A DNA stretch of 47,922 nt from Bacillota bacterium. Its GTDB lineage: Bacteria; Bacillota; Clostridia; Lachnospirales; Lachnospiraceae. A program made the translations under genes and the position numbers. The number at the start of each line of letters is the position of its first letter. The first letter of the stretch is position 1. The notes under the pieces were generated by a model. It ran no database searches, was not told the origin of the DNA, and was given only the letters and a program-made list of their open reading frames with translations. Of this stretch, positions 7,329 to 15,933 are shown one piece after another. The stretch is taken from the NCBI GenBank assembly GCA_023663285.1, contig JAMPHT010000018.1, positions 1-47,922 on the forward strand, in the 5' to 3' direction.

Positions 7329-9107
7329 ATGAAATTCAAAAAAGTAATTGCGGCATCTGCGGTTACCTGTGCTATGCTGGCCAGCACATTGACCGTATCC
7401 GCGGCAGGGCTCAGAGATGTGTTTGATGCGAGGTATTATGCGGATAAGTATGCTGACCTGAAAGCAGCATTCGGCTACGATGAAAAGGCGCTGTACCAGC
7501 ATTATCTTACTTATGGTACGAAGGAAGGGCGTACCATGAGCCCCGTTCTGGATGTGGCTGCGTATCGCGCTGCCTACTCGGATCTGGAAGCGGCATTCGG
7601 AGATGACTGGGACGCTTATGTGGAGCATTACCTGACCTTCGGTATCAAGGAGCACAGGACGGAGGGCATTCTGTTTGATCCCCTTGCCTACGCAGAGGCT
7701 TATCCGGATATCAAGGAGGCTTTTGGTGATGATGTGGAAGCTATCATCAGGCATTATCTGACCTTTGGCATCAACGAGGGAAGAACAGCGGGCGTTACGG
7801 TGGTTGGCGGTAATTCTGCCTCTTCCAACAGCGGGAGCAGCAGCTCTAGTACGGGAAGCAGCTCCAATACAGGAAGCGGTTCCAGTATGGTGGAGCACGT
7901 TCATACTTTCTCTGAAGAGTGGGAGTCTGACGGAACAAATCACTGGCATCCGGCGACCTGCGGCCATGATGTAAAGAGCGACGAGGCGGCGCATACCGAG
8001 TCAGCACCTTTCGATGTAGAAGCAACTTGTACAACACCGGGCGCGACGGGAAGAGTTGTTTGTACCGTGTGCGATGAGGTATTAGACGAAGGTACAGAAG
8101 TGCCCGTAGATGAGGATGCGCATACCTTCGCTGAGGAATGGGAGTCCGACGGGACAAATCACTGGCACGCAGCAACCTGCGGTCATGATGTAAAGGATGG
8201 CGAAACAACGCATACTGAAGTACCTGATACGGACAAAAATAAAGAGGCAACCTGTGGAGAAACAGGCTGGGAGAATGCAACGAAGTGTTCTGTCTGTGAT
8301 AGGGCTATGGCGGATGGGAATTTACTGCCCGTAGATGAGAGCAAGCATACCTTCGCTGAGGAATGGGAGTCCGACGGGACAAATCACTGGCACGCAGCAA
8401 CCTGCGGTCATGATGTAAAGGATGGCGAAACAACGCATACTGAAGTACCTGATACGGACAAAAATAAAGAGGCAACCTGTGGAGAAACAGGTTGGGAAAA
8501 CGCAACGAAGTGCTCTGTCTGTGATAGGGCTATGGCGGATGGAAATGTACTGCCTGTAGATGCGAGCAAGCATACTTTCTCTGAAGAGTGGGAGTCCGAC
8601 GGGACAAAGCACTGGCACGCAGCAACCTGCGGTCATGATGTAAAGAATGGCGAAGCAGACCACACCGAAGTGGACGATGACGAAGTGAATAAGCCTGCAA
8701 CCTGTACAGAGGCAGGAGTGGAGGGAGCGAAAAAGTGTTCTGTATGTGAAGTGAAAACTAATGCGGGTACACCGATAGCAGCAAAAGGCCACACTGAGGT
8801 GGACGATGACGAGGTGAATAAGCCTGCAACCTGTACAGAGGCAGGAGTGGAGGAAGCGAAAAAGTGTTCTGTATGTGAAGCGAAAACTAATGCGGGTACA
8901 CCGATAGCAGCAAAAGGCCACATTGAGGTGGATGATGACGAAGTGAATAAGCCTGCAACCTGTACAGAGGCAGGAGTGGAGGGAGCGAAAAAGTGTTCTG
9001 TATGTGAAGCGAAAACTAATGCGGGTACACCGATAGCAGTAAAAGAGCACACGGATGATGATGGTGATAAAGCGTGTGATGATTGTGGTGCAAGCCTGAC
9101 AGACTAA
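7329..9107 (+). CDS. Secreted modular protein with HYLxxGxxEGR and CxxC repeats
   Basis: Protein of 592 residues. A signal peptide (MKFKKVIAASAV...TVSAAG) is followed by three roughly 40-residue repeats (residues 28-155) with the pattern Y..Y.DL..AFG.D....HYLTFGI.EGR. A Ser/Gly linker comes next. Four 73-75-residue modules follow (starts at 7902, 8121, 8346, 8571), each with WESDGTNHWH..TCGHDV, most followed by a CxxC pair. Three 43-residue modules (starts 8661, 8790, 8919) then carry PATCTEAGVE and KCSVCE. It ends with a DDDGDKACDDCG tail. Paired CxxC and His clusters could bind metal. No LPxTG or transmembrane anchor is seen, so attachment is unclear. Confidence 0.85.
   Translation: MKFKKVIAASAVTCAMLASTLTVSAAGLRDVFDARYYADKYADLKAAFGYDEKALYQHYLTYGTKEGRTMSPVLDVAAYRAAYSDLEAAFGDDWDAYVEHYLTFGIKEHRTEGILFDPLAYAEAYPDIKEAFGDDVEAIIRHYLTFGINEGRTAGVTVVGGNSASSNSGSSSSSTGSSSNTGSGSSMVEHVHTFSEEWESDGTNHWHPATCGHDVKSDEAAHTESAPFDVEATCTTPGATGRVVCTVCDEVLDEGTEVPVDEDAHTFAEEWESDGTNHWHAATCGHDVKDGETTHTEVPDTDKNKEATCGETGWENATKCSVCDRAMADGNLLPVDESKHTFAEEWESDGTNHWHAATCGHDVKDGETTHTEVPDTDKNKEATCGETGWENATKCSVCDRAMADGNVLPVDASKHTFSEEWESDGTKHWHAATCGHDVKNGEADHTEVDDDEVNKPATCTEAGVEGAKKCSVCEVKTNAGTPIAAKGHTEVDDDEVNKPATCTEAGVEEAKKCSVCEAKTNAGTPIAAKGHIEVDDDEVNKPATCTEAGVEGAKKCSVCEAKTNAGTPIAVKEHTDDDGDKACDDCGASLTD
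7902..8794 (+). repeat. 225-bp near-identical tandem repeats inside the surface gene
   Basis: Copies begin at 7902, 8121, 8346 and 8571 (spacing 219, 225, 225). The copies at 8121 and 8346 are almost identical over their full length. Such repeats allow copy-number change by slippage or recombination and can confuse short-read assembly. Confidence 0.9.
8661..9047 (+). repeat. 129-bp tandem repeats, three copies
   Basis: Copies begin at 8661, 8790 and 8919 with an exact 129-base period (43 codons). Differences are mostly single bases, such as GAGGGA versus GAGGAA. The third copy ends in GTAAAAGAG instead of GCAAAAGGC. Confidence 0.9.
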
Positions 9108-9185
9108 AGCCTTACAGTAAGCAATATCAAAAAAGACAATAGGATTCAAGCCTCACGCCCCCCCATTGCCATGAATTACAGACCC

Positions 9186-9219
9186 AGCCCCGGCGGTTAC
9201 ACACCGGGGCTGCTTTTTG
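9186..9219 (+). terminator. Terminator of the surface protein gene
   Basis: AGCCCCGG pairs perfectly with CCGGGGCT across a 10-base loop (9186-9211), followed by GCTTTTTGC. Confidence 0.85.
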
Positions 9220-9228
9220 CGTCCGCAT

Positions 9229-9576
9229 TTACAGGGGCTTTGTGCTTTCGTTTGGGATCTGCATTCCCCTGGCAAGCGCGATCACAAGCTCCAGATGCGG
9301 AGCATCCAGCTTTTGAAGCTCTGCCACGGCGTCGTTTAATAGGACGGGAAACGCTGTGCCGGAGTTGAAAAATTCTCCGGGAGAGATGTCAAAATACTCG
9401 CAAATATAGAAAAAACCCTGCATGGAGGGAAGAGCCTGTCTGTTTTCGATTCGATTGATATAGCTGCCGTTCTGGCCGATGGCAAGGCTCATTTCACGAG
9501 CGGACACATTTTTCTGCCTGCGCAGCGAAGCGATCCTTTCAGCAAAAAAAGCGTTATATTCTATCCATTCATACAT
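9229..9576 (-). CDS. XRE-family HTH transcriptional regulator
   Basis: Protein of 115 residues. The N-terminal half is a Cro/CI-type helix-turn-helix: ERIASLRRQKNVSAREMSLAI, then GQNGSYINRIENRQALPSM, then FFYICEYFDISPGEFF. The short C-terminal part (LQKLDAPHLELVIALARGM) is helical and may mediate dimerisation. ATG 9576 follows AAAGGAGG; longer upstream readings would add a hydrophobic tail without a ribosome binding site. It may control itself or the divergent LytTR-LiaF-ABC genes, but no clear operator can be assigned. Confidence 0.88.
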   Translation of the reverse strand: MYEWIEYNAFFAERIASLRRQKNVSAREMSLAIGQNGSYINRIENRQALPSMQGFFYICEYFDISPGEFFNSGTAFPVLLNDAVAELQKLDAPHLELVIALARGMQIPNESTKPL

Positions 9577-9897
9577 ATGTCTGCCTCCTTTCTGTTCAAA
9601 TGTTATATTCATGATATAAGATATTATGAGACATATCACCAAAACATATGAGATATTTAATAACGTGAACAAAACGGAAAGAAACATCTGATGTTTAAAA
9701 AAATGAATTATGGGACAAAGGTTAAAAAGTGCCTGAAGAACTGCTCTTTGACTTTATGGAATGTAGATTTTTACCTGTCAGCAGCAAATATTTACCTCTT
9801 GCGCAAAGACTGTTTACAGTTTTTGAATTCTCTGTATACTGTAATTGTAGGCGCCTGATACATAAGTCATGACAGCAGGAAATACAGGGGGACTTAT
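9577..9897. other. Divergent intergenic region between XRE and LytTR genes
   Basis: This is 321 AT-rich bases. Near the XRE gene an imperfect inverted repeat (GATATAAGATATTATGAGA, ending CATATC) and a second CATATGAGATATTTAAT could be repressor sites. A LytTR-side promoter lies at 9813-9840. A 55-codon reading at 9691-9858 has no good ribosome binding site and runs through that promoter, so I do not call it. Confidence 0.5.
9813..9840 (+). promoter_or_regulatory. Promoter of the LytTR-LiaF-ABC genes
   Basis: TTTACA (9813-9818) and TATACT (9835-9840) are separated by 16 bases. The LytTR start is 58 bases downstream. Confidence 0.6.
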
Positions 9898-10359
9898 ATG
9901 AAGGTCAAAATAGAGATCGTGGAGGGGCTGGAGGAGGAAGAGGTGGTCATCCGCTGCGGAAAGCTGGATGACTCTGTTATCAGCCTTCAGAATCACCTGT
10001 CAAAACAAAATAACGGTAAACGGTGCCTGCTCCTGACTGCCGGGGGGACGGATTTTTTCATTCCCATGGAGGACATTTACTTCTTTGAGACGGAGGGGCG
10101 GGAGTTGCGGGCTCACACGGCGGATAAGATTTTTTTCTGCAGCTATAAGCTGTATGAACTGGAGGAGCTGCTGCCGGGAAGCTTTATGAGGATCTCAAAA
10201 TCCGCTATTGCCAATCTGGATCACATCTATTCCATCACCAGGAACCTGACGGCATCCAGCATGGTGGAATTTAAGGGAAGCACAAAAAAAGCGATGGTAT
10301 CCAGAAGCTACTATAAGCTTTTGCTGGAACGGTTGAATGCAAGAAAGCTGGGAAAATAG
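9898..10359 (+). CDS. Stand-alone LytTR DNA-binding regulator
   Basis: Protein of 153 residues. The C-terminal about 95 residues form a LytTR domain: FFIPMEDIYFFETEGRELRAH, then LPGSFMRISKSAIANLDHI, then KKAMVSRSYYKLLLERL. No receiver domain with a phospho-acceptor Asp is present; the N-terminal 50 residues are a short acidic segment. This architecture is typical of Firmicute LytTR proteins paired with a small membrane partner. The next gene, 16 bases on, encodes such a partner, so membrane-based signalling is likely. AGGGGG precedes the start. Confidence 0.9.
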   Translation: MKVKIEIVEGLEEEEVVIRCGKLDDSVISLQNHLSKQNNGKRCLLLTAGGTDFFIPMEDIYFFETEGRELRAHTADKIFFCSYKLYELEELLPGSFMRISKSAIANLDHIYSITRNLTASSMVEFKGSTKKAMVSRSYYKLLLERLNARKLGK

Positions 10360-10375
10360 AGAGGAGAGCAAAGCG

Positions 10376-11098
10376 ATGAAAGGTGAGTTTGAGTTTAAGG
10401 TAAATAAAGGCGGTAATGTATTTTGGGGCATTTTGTTCCTGCTGGCAGCGGTGGCGTTCCTGGTAAACAAGCTGGGCGTTTTTGAGGGTATCGGATTTTG
10501 GCCTATACTGTTTACTGTCGGTCTGATCGGATTTTTTATCAATGGCATGGTCAAGAGAAGCTTTGGGACAATGCTGTTTTCTGCGGCCTTTCTGGTGATC
10601 GTCAACGACGAATTCCTGCAGCTGGAGGCAATCACGCCCTGGCCGGTGCTGGGAGCGGCGCTGCTGGGTACTATCGGTTTAAATCTCTTGTTCCCAAAGT
10701 TCGGCAGGAAAAAAAGCTATAAATTGATTGCCGGCGGAGAGCACAGGGTAGGTGATACTGTTTCGGCGGAAGGCGCTTTTTTTGAGAATGCCTTTGGCAG
10801 CTCGGTCAAGTATGTGGTGGGTGAAATAGCTCAGGTGCGCGTAGACAATGCCTTTGGCGCTATGGAGATCTATTTCACGGATGCAGTTCTGAAAGAGCAT
10901 ACGGCAAAGGTATATGTAGATTCTGCTTTTGGCAAGGTCACCCTGTATGTTCCGCGGGGATGGAGAGTAATAGATAATGTGACGCAGGCATTTGGCGGTG
11001 TGAAATGCTCGAACTATGAGGAGGACTCCCAGGGAGATAATATTCTGTATATATCAGGAGATATAGCCTTTGGTGCATTGCAGATATATCCTATCTGA
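10376..11098 (+). CDS. LiaF-like membrane protein
   Basis: Protein of 240 residues. The first 110 residues hold four hydrophobic segments (VFWGILFLLAAVAFLVNKLG, FWPILFTVGLIGFFI, a third at about 63-75 and a fourth at about 88-105), as in LiaI/LiaF transmembrane domains. The C-terminal 125 residues are a repetitive beta domain with recurring FG[AS] turns (NAFGSSVKYVV, NAFGAMEIYF, SAFGKVTLYV, AFGGVKC, AFGALQIYP). This resembles the LiaF C-terminal domain linked to cell-envelope stress control. Start ATG 10376 follows GAGGAGAG. It probably senses envelope state and gates the LytTR regulator. Confidence 0.85.
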   Translation: MKGEFEFKVNKGGNVFWGILFLLAAVAFLVNKLGVFEGIGFWPILFTVGLIGFFINGMVKRSFGTMLFSAAFLVIVNDEFLQLEAITPWPVLGAALLGTIGLNLLFPKFGRKKSYKLIAGGEHRVGDTVSAEGAFFENAFGSSVKYVVGEIAQVRVDNAFGAMEIYFTDAVLKEHTAKVYVDSAFGKVTLYVPRGWRVIDNVTQAFGGVKCSNYEEDSQGDNILYISGDIAFGALQIYPI

Positions 11099-11151
11099 GG
11101 GAGATTCGGTCTGTTGATACAGGTGCAAAGTCTGAAAAAACGGGGGTCAGT

Positions 11152-12855
11152 ATGGAAAATGTTAAAAGATACAAACAAAATTTTTATAAGAAAAACAAGT
11201 TAAATTATGTTTTAACAATTATAAGCATTATCGGAGACAGCATCACTTCCGTATTGATGGCGGAGGTTTTGAAAGAGCTTATGGATCTTGCAGGCAGCGG
11301 AAGTTTAAATGGACTGAAGCATTGCGTCGTAATGATTCTGGTGCTGCTGGCGTTCCAGTGCGGAGTAGTCCGTATGCTGCGAATGATCAAATATGATTTT
11401 ATGAAAAAGGCCGTGACAGGATACCGAAATCAGGCGTTTCAGGATATCACGGCGAAGAGTATCGGCGTACTCAGCAAAAATAACAGCAGTGATTTTATAT
11501 CGGCTCTGACAAATGATGTGACTTCCATTGAGTCCAAGTATTTGATGGCGGAATTCGACATTCTGGAAGCCCTGCTGACAGCGGCGCTGTCCCTGGCGCT
11601 GATGTTTTATTACAGCTGGATACTGACCCTGACAGTGATCGGTCTCTGTATTCTGCCGATCGTTGTGTCAGTCCTTTTCGGAAATAAGGTCACTGCGCTG
11701 GAGAAGCAGATCAGCGACTGCAATGCGGGTTTTGTGGCCATGGTGAAGGATCTGCTAAGCGGCTTTGGCGTTATCAGAAGCTTTCAGGCACAGGGAGAGG
11801 CGGGTAAGCTCTATGGGGACAGGAATGAGCATCTGGAACAGGTCAAGTGCAGGCGGCAGAAAACGATAGAGGTAATAAACCTTATCTCCGGAGTTACGGG
11901 GGTCATGGTGCAGTTTGGAGTGTTTCTTCTGGGAGCGTACCTTTCTATCAGGGGACAGATAACGGCGGGCGTGGTGGTGGCCTTTGTGCAGATGATGAAC
12001 TACATCCTGGGGCCCATTGGAGCGCTTCCCGTGTATCTTGCCGACAGAAAAGCGGCGGCAGGGCTGATCGAAAAGCTGGCGCAGCTGACGGAGGAAAAGG
12101 AGGACAGGAAAACCCGGATCGTGAGCGGCGTAGGAGAAGGCATCCGGTTTGAGGATGTACATTTCTCCTATGAGGAGGGAAAGGAGGTTCTAAAGGGTGT
12201 AAGCCTGGAATTCGAGGCGGGTAAGAGCTATGCCGTCGTGGGCGGTTCCGGCTCCGGGAAATCCACCCTGTTGAACCTGATCATGGGCAGTTATGACAGC
12301 TACGGGGGCAGGGTCACTATGGAGGGGAAGGATCTGCGGGAGGTGGATACGGACAGCATTTTCGACGTGGTCTCCGTGATCCAGCAGAATGTGTTCATCT
12401 TTGACGATACGGTAAGACGGAATATCTGCCTGTTCAAGGAGTTTCCGGAGAGTGCGGTGGAGTCGGCGGCGTCTAAGGCGGGACTGAAGAGCCTGATAGC
12501 TGAAAGGGGCTGGGATTACGGCTGCGGCGAGGGCGGCGCTCATTTGTCAGGGGGTGAGAAGCAGCGCATCTCCATAGCACGGAGCCTGCTGAAAGAATCA
12601 CAGGTGTTATTAGTGGATGAAGCCACCTCTTCCCTGGATGCGGAGACGGCGGACAGCGTTACAGACGCTATCCTGAATATCGACGGGCTGACGCGGCTTG
12701 TAGTGACCCACAGGCTGGATGAGAAGGTGCTGAAGCGGTTCGACGGCATCATTGTGATGCGGAATGGGCGTGTGGCGGAGCAGGGAACCTTCGGGGAACT
12801 GATGGAGAAAAAGGAGTACTTTTATTCCCTGTACCAGGTCAGCAGAGAAGTATGA
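11152..12855 (+). CDS. ABC exporter, fused permease and ATPase
   Basis: Protein of 567 residues. The N-terminal about 310 residues form a type I exporter membrane domain with several hydrophobic helices and the intracellular-loop motif NNSSDFISALTNDVTSIE. The nucleotide-binding domain has Walker A GGSGSGKST (from residue 364), signature LSGGEKQRISIARS (from 465), Walker B VLLVDEATSSLD (D489, E490) and switch H520. It therefore works as a homodimer or a half of a heterodimer. It lacks a C39 peptidase domain. The gap from the LiaF gene is 53 bases with no terminator, so export of an antimicrobial or peptide under the LytTR/LiaF pair is plausible. The substrate is unknown. Confidence 0.93.
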   Translation: MENVKRYKQNFYKKNKLNYVLTIISIIGDSITSVLMAEVLKELMDLAGSGSLNGLKHCVVMILVLLAFQCGVVRMLRMIKYDFMKKAVTGYRNQAFQDITAKSIGVLSKNNSSDFISALTNDVTSIESKYLMAEFDILEALLTAALSLALMFYYSWILTLTVIGLCILPIVVSVLFGNKVTALEKQISDCNAGFVAMVKDLLSGFGVIRSFQAQGEAGKLYGDRNEHLEQVKCRRQKTIEVINLISGVTGVMVQFGVFLLGAYLSIRGQITAGVVVAFVQMMNYILGPIGALPVYLADRKAAAGLIEKLAQLTEEKEDRKTRIVSGVGEGIRFEDVHFSYEEGKEVLKGVSLEFEAGKSYAVVGGSGSGKSTLLNLIMGSYDSYGGRVTMEGKDLREVDTDSIFDVVSVIQQNVFIFDDTVRRNICLFKEFPESAVESAASKAGLKSLIAERGWDYGCGEGGAHLSGGEKQRISIARSLLKESQVLLVDEATSSLDAETADSVTDAILNIDGLTRLVVTHRLDEKVLKRFDGIIVMRNGRVAEQGTFGELMEKKEYFYSLYQVSREV

Positions 12856-12882
12856 ACGGAATGAAACAGCATAATGATATTT

Positions 12883-12914
12883 GGCTCCGGAGTGTCTCCG
12901 GAGCCTTTTTTTTG
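12883..12914 (+). terminator. Strong terminator after the ABC exporter
   Basis: GGCTCCGGAG-TGT-CTCCGGAGCC is a perfect 10-bp stem followed by nine T residues. It cleanly separates the exporter operon from the contractile injection cluster. Confidence 0.95.
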
Positions 12915-13050
12915 TTTTTTCGCCTTTTTAATTAGTTTTTCATCCAATACGGTTGCACAGGGCAAGACCATATTATTATGATAAACAAAAATACTGTGCG
13001 GGTGTCGGAGCATTTTGCCCCTGGTATCAAATGCGGCAGGGGGGCGGGGC

Positions 13051-13734
13051 GTGAACGAAAGATATGTGTGTGCGGTCACAAGATACATGATAGGTCATTT
13101 TTATATGGGGGACAGGTTCAAAGAGACAAAATACTACACGGAGAATATGGTATGTATTGCTCCCAGACCCCGAAGGAAGCGTATCTGCCGTATTCTGCAT
13201 CGGGAGTGCAGGATCTGCCTGAACAAGTCGGATACCGCGTCTGTGGTGGGCAGTTATCGCCTGGAATGTTCTGCGGAGGAGGGAAGAAGGAGTATGCCGC
13301 TGTGCCGTTATTCAGCCCTGCTGCAGTATGTGTCGGGAACGCTCAGGCTGACTATGCTTCATATATCGGAGGAACCGGGAGCGGTATTCCGCCTGACGGA
13401 TGTGGTGGAGCGTACTTATTTTCTGGGTGAGGAGGATATTCTATATCTGGAATCCGGTCACAACCGCGTTTTCTGGCATACCGGAAAGGAGACTGTGGAG
13501 GTGACGGGGACCCTGCTGCACACGGAGCGCCGGCTGCCTGATACCTTTGTGCGGATACATAAGAGCTTTATTGTAAACAGTCTGCACGTGGAAAGGATCG
13601 GCCGCTGTTATGCGGAGCTTTCCAACGGGGAGCGGCTGCAGATACCGGTAAAGAGATACACGGATGTGAGAAGGAAGCTGATAGTCAAAAGAGAAAGTCC
13701 GGGACAGGCGGAAGAGATACCCCGGATATCGTGA
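13051..13734 (+). CDS. LytTR-type regulator at the head of the eCIS cluster
   Basis: Protein of about 227 residues. The C-terminal half is a LytTR DNA-binding domain: FLGEEDILYLESGHNRVFWH, then RRLPDTFVRIHKSFIVNSLH, then RLQIPVKRYTDVRRKLI. The N-terminal about 110 residues are not a receiver domain. They hold a basic, Cys-rich part (RKRICRILHRECRICL), which could sense redox or metal, and are otherwise unrecognised. GTG 13051 follows a G-rich tract; TTG 13015 is an alternative, so the start is uncertain. Its stop overlaps the first eCIS structural reading frame as GTGA, which suggests it is the cluster's own regulator. Confidence 0.8.
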   Translation: MNERYVCAVTRYMIGHFYMGDRFKETKYYTENMVCIAPRPRRKRICRILHRECRICLNKSDTASVVGSYRLECSAEEGRRSMPLCRYSALLQYVSGTLRLTMLHISEEPGAVFRLTDVVERTYFLGEEDILYLESGHNRVFWHTGKETVEVTGTLLHTERRLPDTFVRIHKSFIVNSLHVERIGRCYAELSNGERLQIPVKRYTDVRRKLIVKRESPGQAEEIPRIS

Positions 13735-13742
13735 GGAACGCT

Positions 13743-15392
13743 ATGGGCAGTTTGTTTGTAAAAAATCGGTATTATCCCGGCAAGCTGCTCCACGCCAGTG
13801 ATTTTGTGCGGGAGCAGGAATACGGAAACGCAAAGCTGGAATTTCTGAACCGGAAATTTCACGGCTGGGGCATCATCCAGGGTCTGGGAGTGCGGGCGGG
13901 AGAGGGAGGTACGCTGCGCATTGAGGCGGGAAGCGCCATAGATCAAAAAGGGCGGATCATTGTGGTGCCGGAGGCTGTGACTGTGACTGCGGAAAGCCTG
14001 GAAGAAAAGAGTAAGACGAAAGGCGGGGGAGACCCGGAAGAAAGGGAAGCACCGACGGACGGTGCAGCCCATGACTTTATCCTTGGCATACGCTATGAGG
14101 AAAAAGCAGTGGACACGGAGCGCAGTCTGCTGTCGGAGACGGAGGCCACAGAGGTGGCGCGGATCGCGGAGAGCTATGGACTGAAGGCGTATTCATTGGA
14201 CCAATGGGAGCAGATAAAAGGGTCTGGGGAGATTTCCCTTACGGAAGAGAGGGTACTGTATGAGGACGGCGAGGTGAGGCTGTCCCTGCGCATACCGAAG
14301 GTGGTTCCCACAGACAGTATCTTTAGGATCTGTATACAGGCAAGGGCGCTGACCGGGGGAGGCGTCAGCACCGGATGGCGCTGCACGGTAAAGCTGCAGG
14401 GAGCGTTTTTCCTGGCAACAGGCAGGTCCCTTCAGATAATGGAGGAACAGCAGACCGTCCTGTCCGGCAGCCTGTATCAGGAGTGGCAGCTCTGTACGGA
14501 GGAGTATGGGAAGCAGACCATCGCCATGGAGCTGAGCCGCCTGGAGATCCTGCGGCAGGGCAGGGAGACTGTGCAGGCGCAAGCTTGTCAGGTCTATATT
14601 GATGCGGCGCTGTCCTATGAGGCCGCAGTGAGAGAGCGTCTCTTGAGAAGGGAGGAAAGCCGGAGCGGGGAGGCATGGGTGCCCCTTGCCAGGATCGGGG
14701 CCGGAGGCGGGGGACAGTCCGGCGTCCATGTGATCGCAGATGAGCCGGGCCTGCGCAGGCAGGTGGTACAGTCCGAAGAGACAGAATGTATCCGCCGTGG
14801 GGCGCAGGAGAGCGGCATCATAGACATCCGGTGGCGGGGTCTCTTAAAAAGTCTGCAGGCTCCACACGGCGGAATGTATCTGCCGGGCAGTCTGGATCCG
14901 CCGGGGGGCTCAGGGCATCCGGCTCCGCCGGCAACGCCCCGGAAAGCGCCGCCGGAGAGAAGCACGGAGCCTGAGCCCATAGGGGAGCAGATCCACAGGG
15001 GCGTGGCGGTGATATCGGTTCCCAGGCATTATCGAAGGGGGGACACTCTGTTTTCGGAGGAGATCTCCCACGGATTTCCGGGGGAGGAAGTGCTTCTCTG
15101 GCTGGAAAGGCTCTATGAGGAGCCCAGCTATGCCTATTGGGAAAAGAACAGCACAAGGCATACGGCGATCCACGGGGCGGACGATCTGTTTGCGGAGGGC
15201 TGGTACAGCGGCTGGGAGATACAACGGCAGGCTCTGCGGCAGGAGATCGAGGCAGGCACCTTCCAGATAGCGCTGATACTGTCTAAGGGCCGCAGAAAAA
15301 AACGAAGCAGGGAGGTGGCGGTGTCATGGACGGCAGTGAGGCTTCCAAGACCGGAGAAGCAGGGATCCCCCTTGACGGCGAGATCCTCCTGA
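13743..15392 (+). CDS. eCIS-associated protein with PGKLL / HGWG motif
   Basis: Protein of 549 residues. The N-terminus (NRYYPGKLLHASDFVREQEY, then LNRKFHGWGIIQGLGV) is a motif I know from proteins beside contractile-tail genes in several phyla, where their exact role is not settled. The middle contains beta-rich stretches and a Gly/Pro-rich linker; the C-terminal 110 residues (RGVAVISVPRHYRRG onward) are beta-rich. No enzyme motif is seen. It could be a baseplate decoration or a receptor-binding component, standing in for a missing tail fibre. ATG 13743 follows AGGA by 6 bases; GTG 13731 overlaps the regulator's stop. Confidence 0.6.
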   Translation: MGSLFVKNRYYPGKLLHASDFVREQEYGNAKLEFLNRKFHGWGIIQGLGVRAGEGGTLRIEAGSAIDQKGRIIVVPEAVTVTAESLEEKSKTKGGGDPEEREAPTDGAAHDFILGIRYEEKAVDTERSLLSETEATEVARIAESYGLKAYSLDQWEQIKGSGEISLTEERVLYEDGEVRLSLRIPKVVPTDSIFRICIQARALTGGGVSTGWRCTVKLQGAFFLATGRSLQIMEEQQTVLSGSLYQEWQLCTEEYGKQTIAMELSRLEILRQGRETVQAQACQVYIDAALSYEAAVRERLLRREESRSGEAWVPLARIGAGGGGQSGVHVIADEPGLRRQVVQSEETECIRRGAQESGIIDIRWRGLLKSLQAPHGGMYLPGSLDPPGGSGHPAPPATPRKAPPERSTEPEPIGEQIHRGVAVISVPRHYRRGDTLFSEEISHGFPGEEVLLWLERLYEEPSYAYWEKNSTRHTAIHGADDLFAEGWYSGWEIQRQALRQEIEAGTFQIALILSKGRRKKRSREVAVSWTAVRLPRPEKQGSPLTARSS

Positions 15393-15916
15393 CAGGGAGG
15401 TGCCTTCTGGAGCTGTTGCGGGACAGCCTGTGTCCCGGATATGTGAGGGACAGGAACAGTATCCTGTTTGCGTCGCCCTGGGAAGAGGAGGATTACAGGG
15501 TGGGCGTTTATCTCTATGATATACAGGACTACTCCATGGCAGCGGCGGTTCCGGACACAAAGGGGGGCGGGGATACGCTGCGGTTCCCGCCCAAGGCGGT
15601 GGAGCTTTCCTATATGCTCTTCTGCAATGAAAGGCATCGCTTCGGCGGCCTGCAGAGAGAGCGGATACAGGGGGTCTTGAATGAGATCGTCCGCACCATG
15701 TACGACCACCCTTCCCTGCGGCGGGAGGACGGGGAGACGGTGGGCTTCTTTTTTCTGAGGGAGAACGCGGAGTTCAAGCTGCGCCTCTGGGGAAGCTTTG
15801 ACCGGCCCCTGCAGCCTGCGGTGTACCTGCTTGCGGCCCCGGTGGCGGTAGCGTCCGCCAGGACCCGGAAGGTGAACAGAGTAAAGGAGCGGGATTACGG
15901 TCTGAAAAAAATGTAA
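15326..15916 (+). CDS. Pvc16/Afp16-like tail terminator (DUF4255)
   Basis: Protein of 196 residues overlapping the previous gene by 67 bases in another frame; GGGAGGTGG precedes ATG 15326. The recognisable DUF4255 pattern is an N-terminal helix (LLELLRDSLCPGYV), ILFASPWEEEDYRVGVYLYDI, PPKAVELSYMLFCN and FKLRLWGSFDRPLQPAVYLLAAPVAV. In Afp/PVC particles this family caps the end of sheath and tube after assembly. It is one of the most reliable eCIS markers. Confidence 0.88.
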   Translation: MDGSEASKTGEAGIPLDGEILLTGRCLLELLRDSLCPGYVRDRNSILFASPWEEEDYRVGVYLYDIQDYSMAAAVPDTKGGGDTLRFPPKAVELSYMLFCNERHRFGGLQRERIQGVLNEIVRTMYDHPSLRREDGETVGFFFLRENAEFKLRLWGSFDRPLQPAVYLLAAPVAVASARTRKVNRVKERDYGLKKM

Positions 15917-15933
15917 GGGCAGGAGGGATCGGG

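Noticed and set aside
8322-9149. Minus-strand repetitive frame opposite the CxxC protein
   Set aside because: Its repeats are only the complement of the 129- and 225-bp coding repeats.
9691-9858. 55-residue open frame upstream of the LytTR gene
   Set aside because: No good ribosome binding site, no motif, and it overlaps the probable LytTR promoter.
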